64,000 nt of DNA, from contig VTFK01000052.1 of assembly GCA_009617715.1 (NCBI GenBank), forward strand, positions 744,001 to 808,000, written 5' to 3'. How positions within the stretch are numbered: the first letter of the stretch is position 1; the number at the start of each line of letters is the position of its first letter. Under the pieces are notes generated by a model that worked only from the letters and a program-made list of their open reading frames with translations, searched no databases and was not told the DNA's origin. Below are positions 23,633 to 33,910 of this stretch, piece by piece. Source of the DNA: Plectrocnemia conspersa (lineage: Eukaryota > Arthropoda > Insecta > Trichoptera > Polycentropodidae). A program made the translations under genes and the position numbers.

Positions 23633-23907
23633 ATTATTGAACCAACGAGCCAATTTCTCTAATAGATTCTATGGATTCTAATGATTCAATGTCCTTAGAA
23701 TTTATCGATACTGTGAATAATTTCTGCTTTTGAAAAATAACTAGGTCATTTTTTTTTGATTCGCGAATGATTTGGATTTTGCAAATATTTAATTAATGAG
23801 ATTAATGTCAGATTTCTTCAAATATTTAATTTATTTTTGATTATCCGATAAAATTTTGAGCTCACAATTGATATTTTTTTGGTTGTTGCAATCAAAAAAA
23901 TATTATA

Positions 23908-24105
23908 TTAATAATTATTGTCTTTAAAGTCATCAGCATTAATGAAATACTCTTCGTTCCAAGGATCACTGAAATTTAGGTAAATTTGTGCAGTTTTAAC
24001 TTGTTGCTTAATTCGTAAAAAGCATTCTAGCATCTCCTCCATTGTGTTTTTACGTCTAGAATGAGGTACAAATTTATTTTTCAACTTTAAATATGTACAT
24101 GCTTT
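23908..24105 (-). other. Short unassigned protein-like frame
   Basis: The minus frame runs about 62 codons, with a Met at 24040-24042. It includes EEMLECFLRIKQQVKTAQIY and LNFSDPWNEEYFINADDFKD, then stops. Composition is protein-like. It lies between the PLE RT core and the MITE, but I could not place it in the Penelope RT. It may be another transposon fragment or an exon. Confidence 0.25.
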
Positions 24106-24254
24106 TGTAAAATATTATTGAGTACGAGAAAATATTTAAAAATCCTTACAAATTTTCTAATGGCGTTTATTGCTTGGTAATTGTACAAATTTTTTGAAAA
24201 ATCAGACAATATTTTGAGATATAAGAATTCTTGATTTGGCATTTTCTTGAGATA

Positions 24255-24714
24255 AAAAAAATATATCGTCTACATATCAGAGCCAAATTTTTGGTTTAAA
24301 ATCAAATTATTTTAATACTCTAGTTTCGAACAAAGGTGATCTCATGGGTGCTCCTTCAATTTGTTTGTAAAATTGTTTTTTGTAAATGAAATTAGTTGAA
24401 ATAAGACAATGGTCTATGAGATCTATAATGTATTTAGAGATTTTTTATTTCTTTTAAAATTATAATTGCTTGTAATATCGGGATATTTTTTAAACTGATC
24501 AAAGATCTTCGACTGATAATTTAAAATTTTGATTGTCTTCTAAAGAGTCGTAACAATTTTTAACATGTGATTTCAACTGTGTATCAACTGCATTAACAAT
24601 AGGTCTTAATAGTATGTTCTGTTTATCAATTGTCGGTAATTGACGTGACGCTTTCTTGTTAGTAAATTTAATAGTTTTAATTTCTAAATATGAGGTGGTG
24701 TCGTTATCTTTCAA
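24255..24714 (-). pseudogene. Penelope-type reverse transcriptase fragment
   Basis: The 24714-24499 frame ends with RQLPTIDKQNILLRPIVNAV, matching the LPKIHK...PLRPIVS block at the start of Penelope RT. The 24470-24322 frame has ISTNFIYKKQFYKQIEGAPM followed by RSPL, matching FxxxFYxQxxGxxMGSPLSP. The catalytic YVDD, in the context WL-stop-YVDDIFF, is at 24265-24276. An in-frame stop sits just before the YVDD and another (TAA) lies after the MRSPL block, so the copy is dead. Active PLE RTs copy the element RNA at chromosome nicks and are close relatives of telomerase. Confidence 0.8.
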
Positions 24715-25666
24715 TATGTGAATGAAATCATAAATTTGCCATTTTTATTTATATGCATTATTAAAATATTTTTTTATGCATTTTGAGTATGGTTTTCTTT
24801 GTGAATAATGGTATATAATAAAATTCTAGAAAATAAATAATTAATAGATATATAATGAATCAAGACAGATTCTTGTGTTGTTCATATAGCTTAAATAACT
24901 TTTATACAATTGTAGAATCTAGAGCAATTCAATCGTTGCGCGAATAAATAAAAATGTATTAAAAATGCTTCTAACTCTATTGCACATTTTATTAGAAATA
25001 AAAAAAAACTGAATCATAAAGCTATGTATTAAAATAATAATAACTGATCCACATTCCTAAATATCTTAAGCTTCCTTATAACGTTTTTTTTTAATAATTG
25101 AGAATAATCATTTCTGTATTCAACACTCTTTATGTATGTACTGTTCGAAATAATCCTTCTACCAATTCGCTAAGGATAGTGACTTTTCTTATTAAAGAAA
25201 TAGGTGTAGTGATTATTCGTTGATTTTTAAACCATATACTTGCTATTCTATATATGAAAAGAATAAAAGGATGATAATAATTTGTTAATAAAAAACATCT
25301 TTTGTATTACATTAATTTCATTAATGTATATAATTATTGCTAAATAATTTTATTATGCAATTTAAGAATGTGTTTTTCGTGAATAATGGTAAATACGTAG
25401 ATGATGACTATGATTTTTGTGTAGTTTATATATTATAGGTAACTATTAAACGGTTGTGGAAACTATATTAATTGTTAATAGTTAATGATGGATAAAAAAT
25501 GTCTCTAACTTTATTGCTTATGTTTGTTGGAAATCAAGTAAAAATAAATCCACATTTCTAAATATCTCAAACTCATTTATAATGTCAATAATTTTTGTAT
25601 TTACCATTCTCTATGTATTGACTGTTTAAAATAAAAATCCTCCCTTTTCACAGTGAATACATAGCA
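24715..25666. other. AT-rich DNA without a recognisable gene
   Basis: 24770-25070 and 25340-25625 share a weak parallel pattern (GTGAATAATGGTA, AAAATG followed by CTTCTAACT or TCTCTAACT, TATTGC, CCACATTCCTAAATATCT or CCACATTTCTAAATATCT, TATGTATGTACTGTT or TATGTATTGACTGTT). This suggests an old tandem duplication of about 560 bp spacing. No coding region is visible. Confidence 0.45.
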
Positions 25667-25737
25667 ATTTATTTATTTATTTAGCTTAATTGCTAATTTT
25701 TACATCAAACAAATTTTAACTAAACATACATATATAT

Positions 25738-25823
<86 letters not shown>

Positions 25824-26700
25824 AATATAATTTATATATATATATAAATATATATATATATACATATAATATATAACATAAAAAATACTATTTTTTAATG
25901 CATGAAGGTGTTTTTTTATTCCATTTAGGAAACCCGTTATAGTTTTATTTTTGCGGATTATCCTAGGAATATTATTATACAAATTAGCACCTCACATAAT
26001 TCCCCTTAGCAGTACTCGTTTTCTTATACCTAACTATCCTTAAATTTTCTCTATTTATATATTAAATCTATGTACATCTTTATTTATTATTAAATATTTA
26101 TTAAAATACTCTGGTAACATATTATTTTCTATTTTATATATAAATACTAAAACATTTTTTGCAACATTTGTTCATCTAATTTATTAAAGATATCTAATAT
26201 TGTCGTACAATAAGCACTTGTATTTTTTTGTATTTATATATATATTTTTCATTCTGGATAATGCACTTATTTTTCTACTTTTTTTAAAAATATGTAATTA
26301 GAATGTACATTAAAATTTAATATCTACAATTACTTCTAAATATTTTTTATTATCAACTATTTTTTAATTAATAAGCATACATTTAGTTTCATTCTCTTTT
26401 AGTTTAACTACATTTATTTTTTAACCATATTTATATTATACTTAATTATTAATTTAAATTATCTACAACATATTTATTCTTATTACCTATGTGTCATCCA
26501 CAAACAGTTGTATTTTACACTATTTTTTACATTATTAACTATATCATTAATATATAATATAAATAGCAATGGTCCCAATTTATAACCCTGTAAGATATTA
26601 GTTTCTCTTTGGAATATGCATAATTTATTTTAACTTATTGATTTATTTAATTTAAATAATTAATAAACCATCTTAAATTAAACATTTAGTCAGTTATATT
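25667..26700 (-). mobile_element. CR1/Jockey-like LINE, 3' copy 2
   Basis: Homologous to copy 1 through the tail TTTATTTAGCTTAATTGCTA at 25675 and the C-terminal segment at 25895-26050. At about 26505-26595 the minus strand reads GYKLGPLLFILYINDIVNNV followed by KNSVK, the GS-LGPLLFxLYINDI block of non-LTR RT. Frameshifts are frequent, and the YADD region survives only as GTTTGTGGATGAC. The copy is inactive. Confidence 0.7.
25723..25872. repeat. Long imperfect (AT)n microsatellite
   Basis: About 150 bases of alternating TA with a few interruptions, inside the 3' tail of LINE copy 2. It is prone to slippage and to assembly error. Confidence 0.9.
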
Positions 26701-28733
26701 TTTAATTAAACAATTTCTTGGATAACAATTTCTAAATAATTATATTATGCAATTTGTATATAGTTTTTTCGTGAATAATGTTATAAGGTAAAATTCATAT
26801 ATTATAGATAATTATTACATATTTACAAGTTGTCTTGTTAAACGAATATGAGTAGTCGTTTCTCGTTTTCTTCTGCGTCGCATTTTTATCGATATTTTGT
26901 ATAGTCACACAAAATAACCAAAACAAGTTATATAAATGTAGGTTTTTTAAAAACACATAATTTATTTAATGTAATAATAACAGTTGTTTGTTTTTACATT
27001 TCATAGTTAAAGCTTTCTTTTGAAATGTTTTTCCATGTACATGCTTATCGTTTATAAAGACGCAACATTGCTTTGAAATTCGAAAAATGTCGCGAAATAT
27101 ATTATTGCATAATGTGTTTTAACATATAGTAATATTTTTTAAATTTTAGTTATGTTTCATAAATATGTTAATAATTAGATAGGAAGTTATTTTATTAAAA
27201 TTAAATTGTTAGCTATATGTAGTTTTGATATAATTATATCATTTTTATAAAAATAAAAATAATTGTATTTTTATTGATATTTTAAATAAATTGAATTTAG
27301 CTTAGTGATGGCACTGCTAAATTGATTATTGTCTGAAATATTTATTTATAAAATTTATTGATTTATTTTGATGTAATAAACAATATAAATATGCAATATA
27401 CATATGTATATACACTTCATATTTGATTAGTATTGCATTTTGTTGTTATTTCCATCAAGTCTAACATTTTAAAAAGTTTTTTCTATGTGAAAAATAAACT
27501 ATAAAATATTTTTACGAGTTAGTTAATCTGTATTGAAAGCAATTGATTTTAAAAAAAATTTTAGGTAATTCTCAATGAAAAGTTTATACTCAAGTATTTA
27601 AATTCATGTTTAATATTAGCACATCGGTTAATGAAGTTATAAAACAATTTTGTATAAAAACAGAGTAATCAGGAAAATCCCTATAATTACGAACTATCTA
27701 GAACAAGGCAAGCTTTAACGTTTAATTTATGTATGTATATTTTAGATTGTTCGCATTTGTCATGTTTTTATGATATACCTATTTTAAACGCGAATATCTT
27801 ATATTTATAAAGATTTCAATTTGAGATGACAATATGGCAGATTCTGATACGCACACATAAATTAAATGATACATTTAAACGACTACCAAGAATTTGTTAA
27901 AAATATGATTACATTTAATTGTAATCGTGACATATAAATATTAGAATTTCACCAAACCACTGATACAGATTTAGTAGTGCACAACGTTGTGTTCAAATAT
28001 GCAATGAACTATGAAATATTTCTATCGTTCTTTCATACATCTGTTTCAGCTTAAAACTGTAAAACCGAAAAAATGAATTCATCAGAAACGAAAACTTACA
28101 ATCTGATTTTGACTTCTACGGCCTAAGGCCCTTTATGTACATATTATAGGTATATGTAGGAATCTTTTAAGCTATTTTGCTAGTTGAAGATATTATGCAA
28201 GTAGTAAAATAACATTTGCCTTTGTTTTTCATGTACTAAAAAATGTTATATATATATATACGAGTAAACATATTACTCATAATTATTTCACATAATATTT
28301 TGGAAGGAAAACTTGGTAATGAATCCTTAGAAAGAGTGTTATTCGAATTAAAATATATCCTGAAATAAAAGTTTCACCTGTGTCACAACACTTTGAATGT
28401 GACTTCTTTTCATAAATAAAAATAAATTTATTTAATACATTCATAAAACAAACACGTTACGTTGTATAACACACTTTCTTAAATAATTATTTTGCATAAA
28501 TACATTTATTTTTCACATGAAATAAATATATGCTCAAAGCAATGACATAAGCATTAATTTAAACATTTCAGTTGCTTCATATTATAAAATCTAATATTGT
28601 CGATAATAAATAATGTTAGTATAAAAAAATTTGATGAATTTAAAATCAACGCTTTGTATATAGTTTAAAAAAAGTTAAAAAATATTTTACTGGCTCATAA
28701 TAATAAAAACACTGTCCAGTTGTTCACTTGTTT
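26701..28733. other. AT-rich DNA without a recognisable gene
   Basis: No supported gene, exon or delimited repeat. Confidence 0.5.
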
Positions 28734-28830
28734 AGAGTACCCCAGGGATTCATTTTGGGTCCTTTGTTTTTTCTTCGCGTTATCAACGACATGCAAAAAT
28801 TGAAAACTGCAGAGTTTCTCTTTATTATAT
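28734..28830 (+). pseudogene. Non-LTR reverse transcriptase fragment
   Basis: The plus frame reads RVPQGFILGPLFFLRVINDM then QKLKTAEF. This is the GVPQGSxLGPLLFLxYINDL block of CR1/Jockey-type RT, followed by a spacer in which the YADD is not recognisable. Only about 30 residues are legible. The overlapping 108-codon minus frame is a shadow. Confidence 0.7.
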
Positions 28831-29983
28831 ATTATTATAAAAAGCTTTTCAAAAAAATTTACTTGAAAAAAGAATAAATTATGAGTTAGTAAAAACAATA
28901 ATAAACTTTTATTTATTGTAGTAATATTTTTCCATGTATCTAAAATATTTCCTTTAATCGATTGTGATGCAATATATTTTATCGTTATGTGAATCAGACA
29001 TATATTGTAACAAAGAGGCACATATTTGGAACGTTAAATTAAATCTGACCTGTCAATCAGTATCTGATAATGGTTAATTAAATTTATTGAGAAATTGCTC
29101 AAGTTTACATGCTGGATTGTTCGTATAACATTGTGCTAAATATTTATTTATAAGCTACATAATAAACATCGTATTTATTAACAATTATGAGTTCAGAAAA
29201 GACTCGATTACAGTGATTATGTTTCGAGTAAAATAATTCAACTACCTGCAACTTATCAGTTTTATTATTCGCTAATTTAGTAGATATAATATATGTGGTT
29301 TTTAGTAACCATTTGAGATGTTTATAATGTATTGAATATATTACGATGTTATAAATAAGATAAACTATAAATATCTGTCTTTGCAGTCATTAAATAAATA
29401 TTTAAATCCTTTAAATGTTTTTAATTCTATAAGTTCTTCTTATAATTTTAGTGATTATTCTGTATTTTTACTTTAAAAAATGTCCAAAACTCAATCAGGT
29501 ATGTTCATTTTAAGAATATCATCAAATTGTTGATTGGAATCAGTATCAGGAACCATCAAGTGCTGACATTATATAATCAAATCTTCATAATATTTTTCTG
29601 TTAATAAATCTGTAAATTTTCATTTCTTGTATAATTTATTTTTAATTATATTTTTTTAACTTTTACATAATTGTAATGTGTGGCTTTAAATTTATACGTA
29701 GTTTTTGCTCCACAAATTCATCTGTAAATTTTCAGGAAAATATTATTAGATTTTAAGTTTTACAGATTGCCAATATATGTAGATAGATAAAATTATTTTT
29801 ATATAAATTGTTGAAAATCTGAGAGTTACAGTCGAGTTCTTAAAACCAAGAAGATATGATTGTATAATTTGCTTTGTTAAAAGCCTTGTCAAAATATGTA
29901 TATATAAGTATTTAAATCAAGGGTTTTTAATCAATATTCACATAATAATGATTAATAGCATTGATACTATGTAACCCTAATGT
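28831..29983. other. AT-rich DNA with one weak exon-like segment
   Basis: At 29452-29499 a segment between ATAATTTTAG and GTATGT is open in one frame (VIILYFYFKKCPKLNQ) and carries an ATG in another (MSKTQS). Splice-like boundaries are present, but composition is no different from the flanks, so it is weakly supported. Nothing else is recognised. Confidence 0.35.
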
Positions 29984-30140
29984 TTGCACTACACTCTGGA
30001 AGTTGTCCGAACCGAAGTTCAACTGAAATCGGCCGAGGTCACCGACTTCCGAGTAGCGGCCACACTGCCACAAATTTCATATGTCATCCAGACGGCGGGC
30101 GTGAATGACGTACGCACGGCGGCTGCTGTCATGCTGTCGC
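29984..30140. promoter_or_regulatory. GC-richer patch with Motif-1-like word
   Basis: A CpG-containing patch includes GCGGCCACACTGCCAC, which contains a variant (GGCCACACTG) of the GGTCACACT core-promoter element (Ohler motif 1) known from Drosophila TATA-less promoters. The plus frame 29984-30238 covers it but has no recognisable product. This is a possible promoter or first exon, with weak support. Confidence 0.2.
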
Positions 30141-30620
30141 GCGATCGAAAAATGTGCCAAATAATCGCAATTTTTAAATTGTCATGTACTGATAATTATA
30201 AACGTTTGTGTGATCACTCACCAATACAATATCAGTGAAAACTTTTCGGTCGTAAATATTCAATTTACACAAAAATTTTGTCGGCTTTTGCAAAATGCAA
30301 TAAGGCATAAAAATGATACTTTAGAATACGAACACCACATCTGTGGCTATCCTAGAATTTGTCGCCAACGATTCTAAATAAGAATTCGTTATGGTGTGAT
30401 ATTTATATAAACCGATCTAGGATATTTGAAACAATTTTTTTTAACAAAATCAAGTAGTACTAATTATTTTTTAATTATTTAATTTTATACGAAAAAATCT
30501 GTTAGAAAAATATACTATCAAAAATATAATTAATCCCTTTCGGTGCCCTAAAATATTCAAAGATGTCAGTAAGAGTCTGTTGAAGTCCCCGATAAGCATG
30601 TGGTATTATAACTTAACCAC
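30141..30620. other. Non-coding stretch without a recognisable gene
   Basis: No coding or repeat signal that can be delimited. Confidence 0.45.
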
Positions 30621-30900
30621 GTGACCACGATGCAGCGTTCGTCATGCATGTTGACTGAATTTGAAGCGAGTTACTCGTTCTATCTCAGTTTGCGAAAAAC
30701 CATATCATTATCTCTCTCACTCTCGTCACTTACCACGCGAAAGAGCGAAAGGGGAAGCTGCTCCGACTTCGGATCCTTTGACTTCGGTCCGTTTGCCGAC
30801 AATGTTCGAAAACGCCCGAAGCTGGCCAAGTCAACTGAATTACCCCCACTTAACCTCCCGTTCTCGGTAACCTCGTACCACTTCCGAGAGATTTTAAATA
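30621..30900. other. GC-richer patch of unknown nature
   Basis: Shares ACTCTCGTCACTTACCACGC with a repeat-like word at 57903-57944 (ACTCTCGTCACTTAACACGC), both followed by a GA-rich AAAGG or GAAAGG word. Two overlapping plus frames (96 and 69 codons) cover it without a recognisable domain. The shared word suggests a dispersed repeat rather than a unique exon. Confidence 0.3.
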
Positions 30901-31087
30901 TTTATTTATGATTTTTAATGTAGCATAAATTAATTTAAAAAATATCTGTTTTATACGGAGTTCTTAATTTTAAGCAGTCTTGTTAACTTTGAATAACACT
31001 TGAATAGCTACCAATGATTGAATTATTTTATTTATTAAAAGTACTCTTGAGTTTTAATTTATCGTAATACTGTTGGAGAATCGTGCC

Positions 31088-31180
31088 CTAGAGTGTCGCG
31101 ATCGCGTCCCATATTCTTGGTTGTTGCGGTCATGATGCTAGCGCTTGAGAACGCTCCTCTTGCTCGTGCCATCCAGCTTC
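31088..31180 (-). repeat. Unclassified dispersed repeat B, copy 1
   Basis: CTAGAGTGTCGCGATCGCGTC is followed by CTTGAGAACGCTCCTCTTGC. The complement matches 36781-36880, and the plus orientation matches 41291-41345. The family appears three times in this window. Its more complete copies also contain AGCACTTTTTAAAGTTGCTA. The protein content is unresolved. Confidence 0.55.
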
Positions 31181-31241
31181 TCCATGGCATACTTAGCTAA
31201 AAGGCCGGGGTTAGTTTGCGTCAAAGGGTTTGACGCTTTTA

Positions 31242-31395
31242 GGATGGCCTACACAGTCACCGGACCTAAATCCTATAGAGCATTTATTGTCAGAATTAAA
31301 AGAAAAGTTGCAGATGCAATGAAGAAAGTTGTCTTCTTCCATCCGCAAGTCATTAGTTGATAGTATGTTAAAAAAGGGTTGCAGCTTTAAGTATA
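31242..31395 (+). pseudogene. Tc1-type transposase C-terminal fragment
   Basis: The plus frame reads GWPTQSPDLNPIEHLLSELK, the hallmark WPxQSPDLNPIExLWxxLK block around the second catalytic aspartate of Tc1 (DD34E) transposases. After an in-frame TGA at about 31321 it continues RKSLVDSMLKRVAALSIAKG, matching the family end LVxSMPxRxxAVIxAKGG. No upstream catalytic region or ends were found, so it is a small dead remnant. Confidence 0.8.
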
Positions 31396-31641
31396 GCTAA
31401 GGGTGGGCCTAGTAAATATTAAAAATAAGTTTAAAATAAACACTTTAAACAAGCTTAGCCGGTATTTTATGCATATTCTCACGATTTTTTAAGATATAAT
31501 ACAGTTTTTGGGGTGCACCATTATTATGGCCAAGTATGTATATTTTAATATACTGTCAAGTTAAATTTTATGTATTATGTTGATTTTTGTTTTATGCTGA
31601 AGCTAAATTCTTTAAAGAATGGCACACAGTGGTACCTGTTA
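31396..31641. other. Flank between the Tc1 fragment and the long-TIR element
   Basis: AT-rich. GGGGTGCACCATTATTATGG near 31509 may be part of a transposon end, but no partner was found. Confidence 0.35.
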
Positions 31642-32433
31642 TTTGCGTTAACACAGTCAGTTCGAGAGCTATCCATTTCATTATTATGCATAATTAAGAA
31701 AGAGATAGCATGTTTGCGTTTACGCCCCTATTTTAAGCTCTAAAGCACACGATACGGATATACGTTCGATATACTTATGTATTATTAAAAATAAAGAATA
31801 TAGTATTAATTTTAATTTATATTTGTTCAAAATATAAACAGGAGTAATGATAAGTATAATTAATGCATGCAAATATCTGCCCAAATTAATTACTTAAATT
31901 TTTATAAAGGAACCGGGTACCCGTTTTGGTTCCGGATAATTTTTGTCAACTATTGTATACTAACCCGGAGTTCAAATTTACGAATATTATATATCTTGGA
32001 TTTTTAATTTTATCTTGAATTATCATATTATCATAATCGATACCCTGCTTATCACTACCTACTCTGTACGAAGCTGTGATTTTAACGGACTTCTTGGAAG
32101 CACCGAATATCGTTGCCCGGCCCAGAGCTTAACTAATCTCTAAATCGGTTTTTGAAATTGAAAAAAATGATGGAGAATTTTGCCTCTTTAAAATCGTGTG
32201 ACAACATATTTTTAATTTAAGAAATTAAACATTACATTGAAATTAAAAGAATCGGACATCCGTTAATATTATCCTTAAAACACGCGGGTACCCGGGCCCG
32301 GTTCCGTATGAACGTATATCCTATCGTGTGCTTAAGATATAATAGTAGGCGCGTCAACCCAACTTTCCATCTCTTTCTCAATTATAAATAATGATGAAAT
32401 GGATAACTCTCAAACTGACTGTGTTAACGCAAA
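31642..32433. mobile_element. Non-autonomous element with about 125-bp terminal inverted repeats, TA-flanked
   Basis: The left arm 31642-31767 (starting TTTGCGTTAACACAGTCAGT) pairs with the complement of 32310-32433 over its whole length with scattered mismatches and small indels. Shared words include TATCCATTTCATTATTAT, GAGAAAGAGAT-like, AAGCACACGATA and GGATATACGTTC. Both ends are flanked by TA (31640-31641 and 32434-32435), the target of Tc1/mariner-type transposases. No transposase is encoded. The interior contains another inverted-end unit (repeat D, 31909-32305). Confidence 0.7.
31909..32305. repeat. Repeat D with GGAACCGGG ends, copy 1
   Basis: The left end is GGAACCGGGTACCCG. The complement of the right end is GGAACCGGGCCCGGGTACCC. 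The inner part from 32129 (AACTAATCTCTAAATCGG ... GGAGAATTTTGCC ... ACATTGAAATTAAAAG) matches 54671-54821, and a shorter piece occurs near 63112-63145. It may be a MITE nested in the long-TIR element. Confidence 0.5.
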
Positions 32434-33600
32434 TATAGTAAATGCATTTGATGTTTTTTTACTTAAGAATAAAATGAAAAGCTGGGCTGTAGAATAGTTG
32501 TGAAAGTGCCTTTTTTTAACTCAATCATCTGCAATTTCTTGAGCTGCAATATTATTTTGTAAAAGGACTGATTGAGGTAAAAAAAAATCTATATCATCGT
32601 TTTTACGCTTGACATATATTTTTGAAAGGTAACATGTTTTTTGTGCCATTCCTCACTTTGTTATTACTTTACACAATTTTTTTACACGTAATTTTTTGCC
32701 CGATTTTTTTTAAACCATCTTGTCCGCACTTTCCGAATCGCCTATGACTGTGGTCATTTGGCTCCTTAATACGCTGGCATTACACATTGACCTGTATAAT
32801 GTTAGCTATGAGGAGCTGGTCCAGTTAGTATCATTTAATTTTGATATTTTATGATTTTTTGTTTTGTTTTAAAACTTTTTGCGTAATATTCCAATTATGT
32901 ATATGTATATGCATTTTTTTGTATTAGATAATACAATTATTGTTTTGGTCCATCTAAGTAAATAAATATATAAATTTACATAAATAATTCACATATTAAT
33001 TCAATAATATTGGTAGTTTATTTAAAAAAACCATCTAACATGCAATTTTTTGTACATTTTAAAAATAAAATCTGCCATCGTGAATTTTGTGCCCTAATTT
33101 ATTTTTTAAATATCAAAATGTAAAGCACAGATATGCTTTAACGCATATAATAAAATACGTACAATCAATGCGCAAAGCACGATTGACTGAAAATTAAATT
33201 AAAAAAAAAAAATGTTCATTTTGGGATTACTTAATTTGCAATAAATAATATAATAATAATCTGTCTCTAAATCGTATCGAATATCGGGATCAAACTTTTG
33301 AGATTCAGATGACGAAGTCGAAGTTAGAACTGTTGGTCGACATTTTTCCGACTCGATTTGAAAGCTTTGTGATGGCTAAAAACCACATTTTTCGATAGAT
33401 ATAATTTGCTATTTTTGTAAAAAAATATAGCGTACGAAAACAGAAGTATCGTTAAACCCATACTTAATAATAGTATGGTAGGATTACATTTTTACAAATT
33501 ATATCTTAATTTGTTTTTAAAAAATATTAATTGCATCCCCCGCTAGCTACGATTCTGTTTGCGTTTAGATTTTAATAAAATATTGTGCTGCTGAGTTTTA
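32434..33600. other. AT-rich DNA with repeat C copy 2
   Basis: 32760-32860 matches 1542-1627 (see repeat C). The rest has no gene or delimited repeat. Confidence 0.45.
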
Positions 33601-33609
33601 ATTGTATAT

Positions 33610-33910
33610 GTATAGGTAGGCGGGCATTTACGTGACGTTACGACCACCTGCGCAATCAGTTCATGCGCATTTTACACCTTGCGCTGCATATTGTCTATAT
33701 AATGAAGGCACTTTGCGAACTGTGATCGAATATGCGTTACTCGCACCCTGGTATCATACACGGACGGACCTCTTCATCCGTAGCGGACCTCTTTATCCCC
33801 CGAAGTCACTTACGGCCGTCATCATTCTTCTTAGACAGCATCTGTTGTTTATCAAAGTTGTGCATATCCGATTTCGGGTGATATGGATCCCGGTGAATAG
33901 GGGTATGTGA
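33610..33910 (+). promoter_or_regulatory. GC-richer patch with TATA-like motif
   Basis: A 300-base less AT-rich patch contains TCTATATAATGAAGGC at about 33693, a good TATA-box match, with CACGTGACG-like words (TACGTGACGTTACGACC) about 65 bases upstream. The frame 33632-33910 has no recognisable product. An ATGGATCCCGGTGAATAG mini-frame sits at its end, before GGGTATGTGA. A promoter with a short 5' exon is possible but unproven. Confidence 0.2.

Larger units (their letters stand above)
21541..24714 (-). mobile_element. Penelope-like retroelement (PLE), decayed and interrupted
   Basis: From right to left on the minus strand the order is N-terminal RT, RT core with YVDD, linker, GIY-YIG nuclease, then a terminal signature. 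This is the standard EN-plus Penelope architecture. The roughly 2 kb between the RT core and the linker carries other sequences, including the inverted-repeat element 23211-23632. The element is therefore broken by insertion as well as by stops. The terminal block CGACCACCAATGTTGGGGTC at 21558 matches 50795 in another PLE remnant. Confidence 0.75.

Noticed and set aside
25723..25872. Origin- or centromere-like AT repeat
   Set aside because: It is a simple (AT)n microsatellite in a LINE tail; nothing else supports a specialised role.
28695..29021. 108-codon minus ORF
   Set aside because: It overlaps a clear plus-strand RT block (RVPQGFILGPLFFLRVINDM) and has no features of its own.
29452..29499. 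Segment between TTTTAG and GTATGT with a hydrophobic VIILYFYF frame
   Set aside because: Composition equals the flanks and the splice-like boundaries are of a kind expected often by chance in such DNA.
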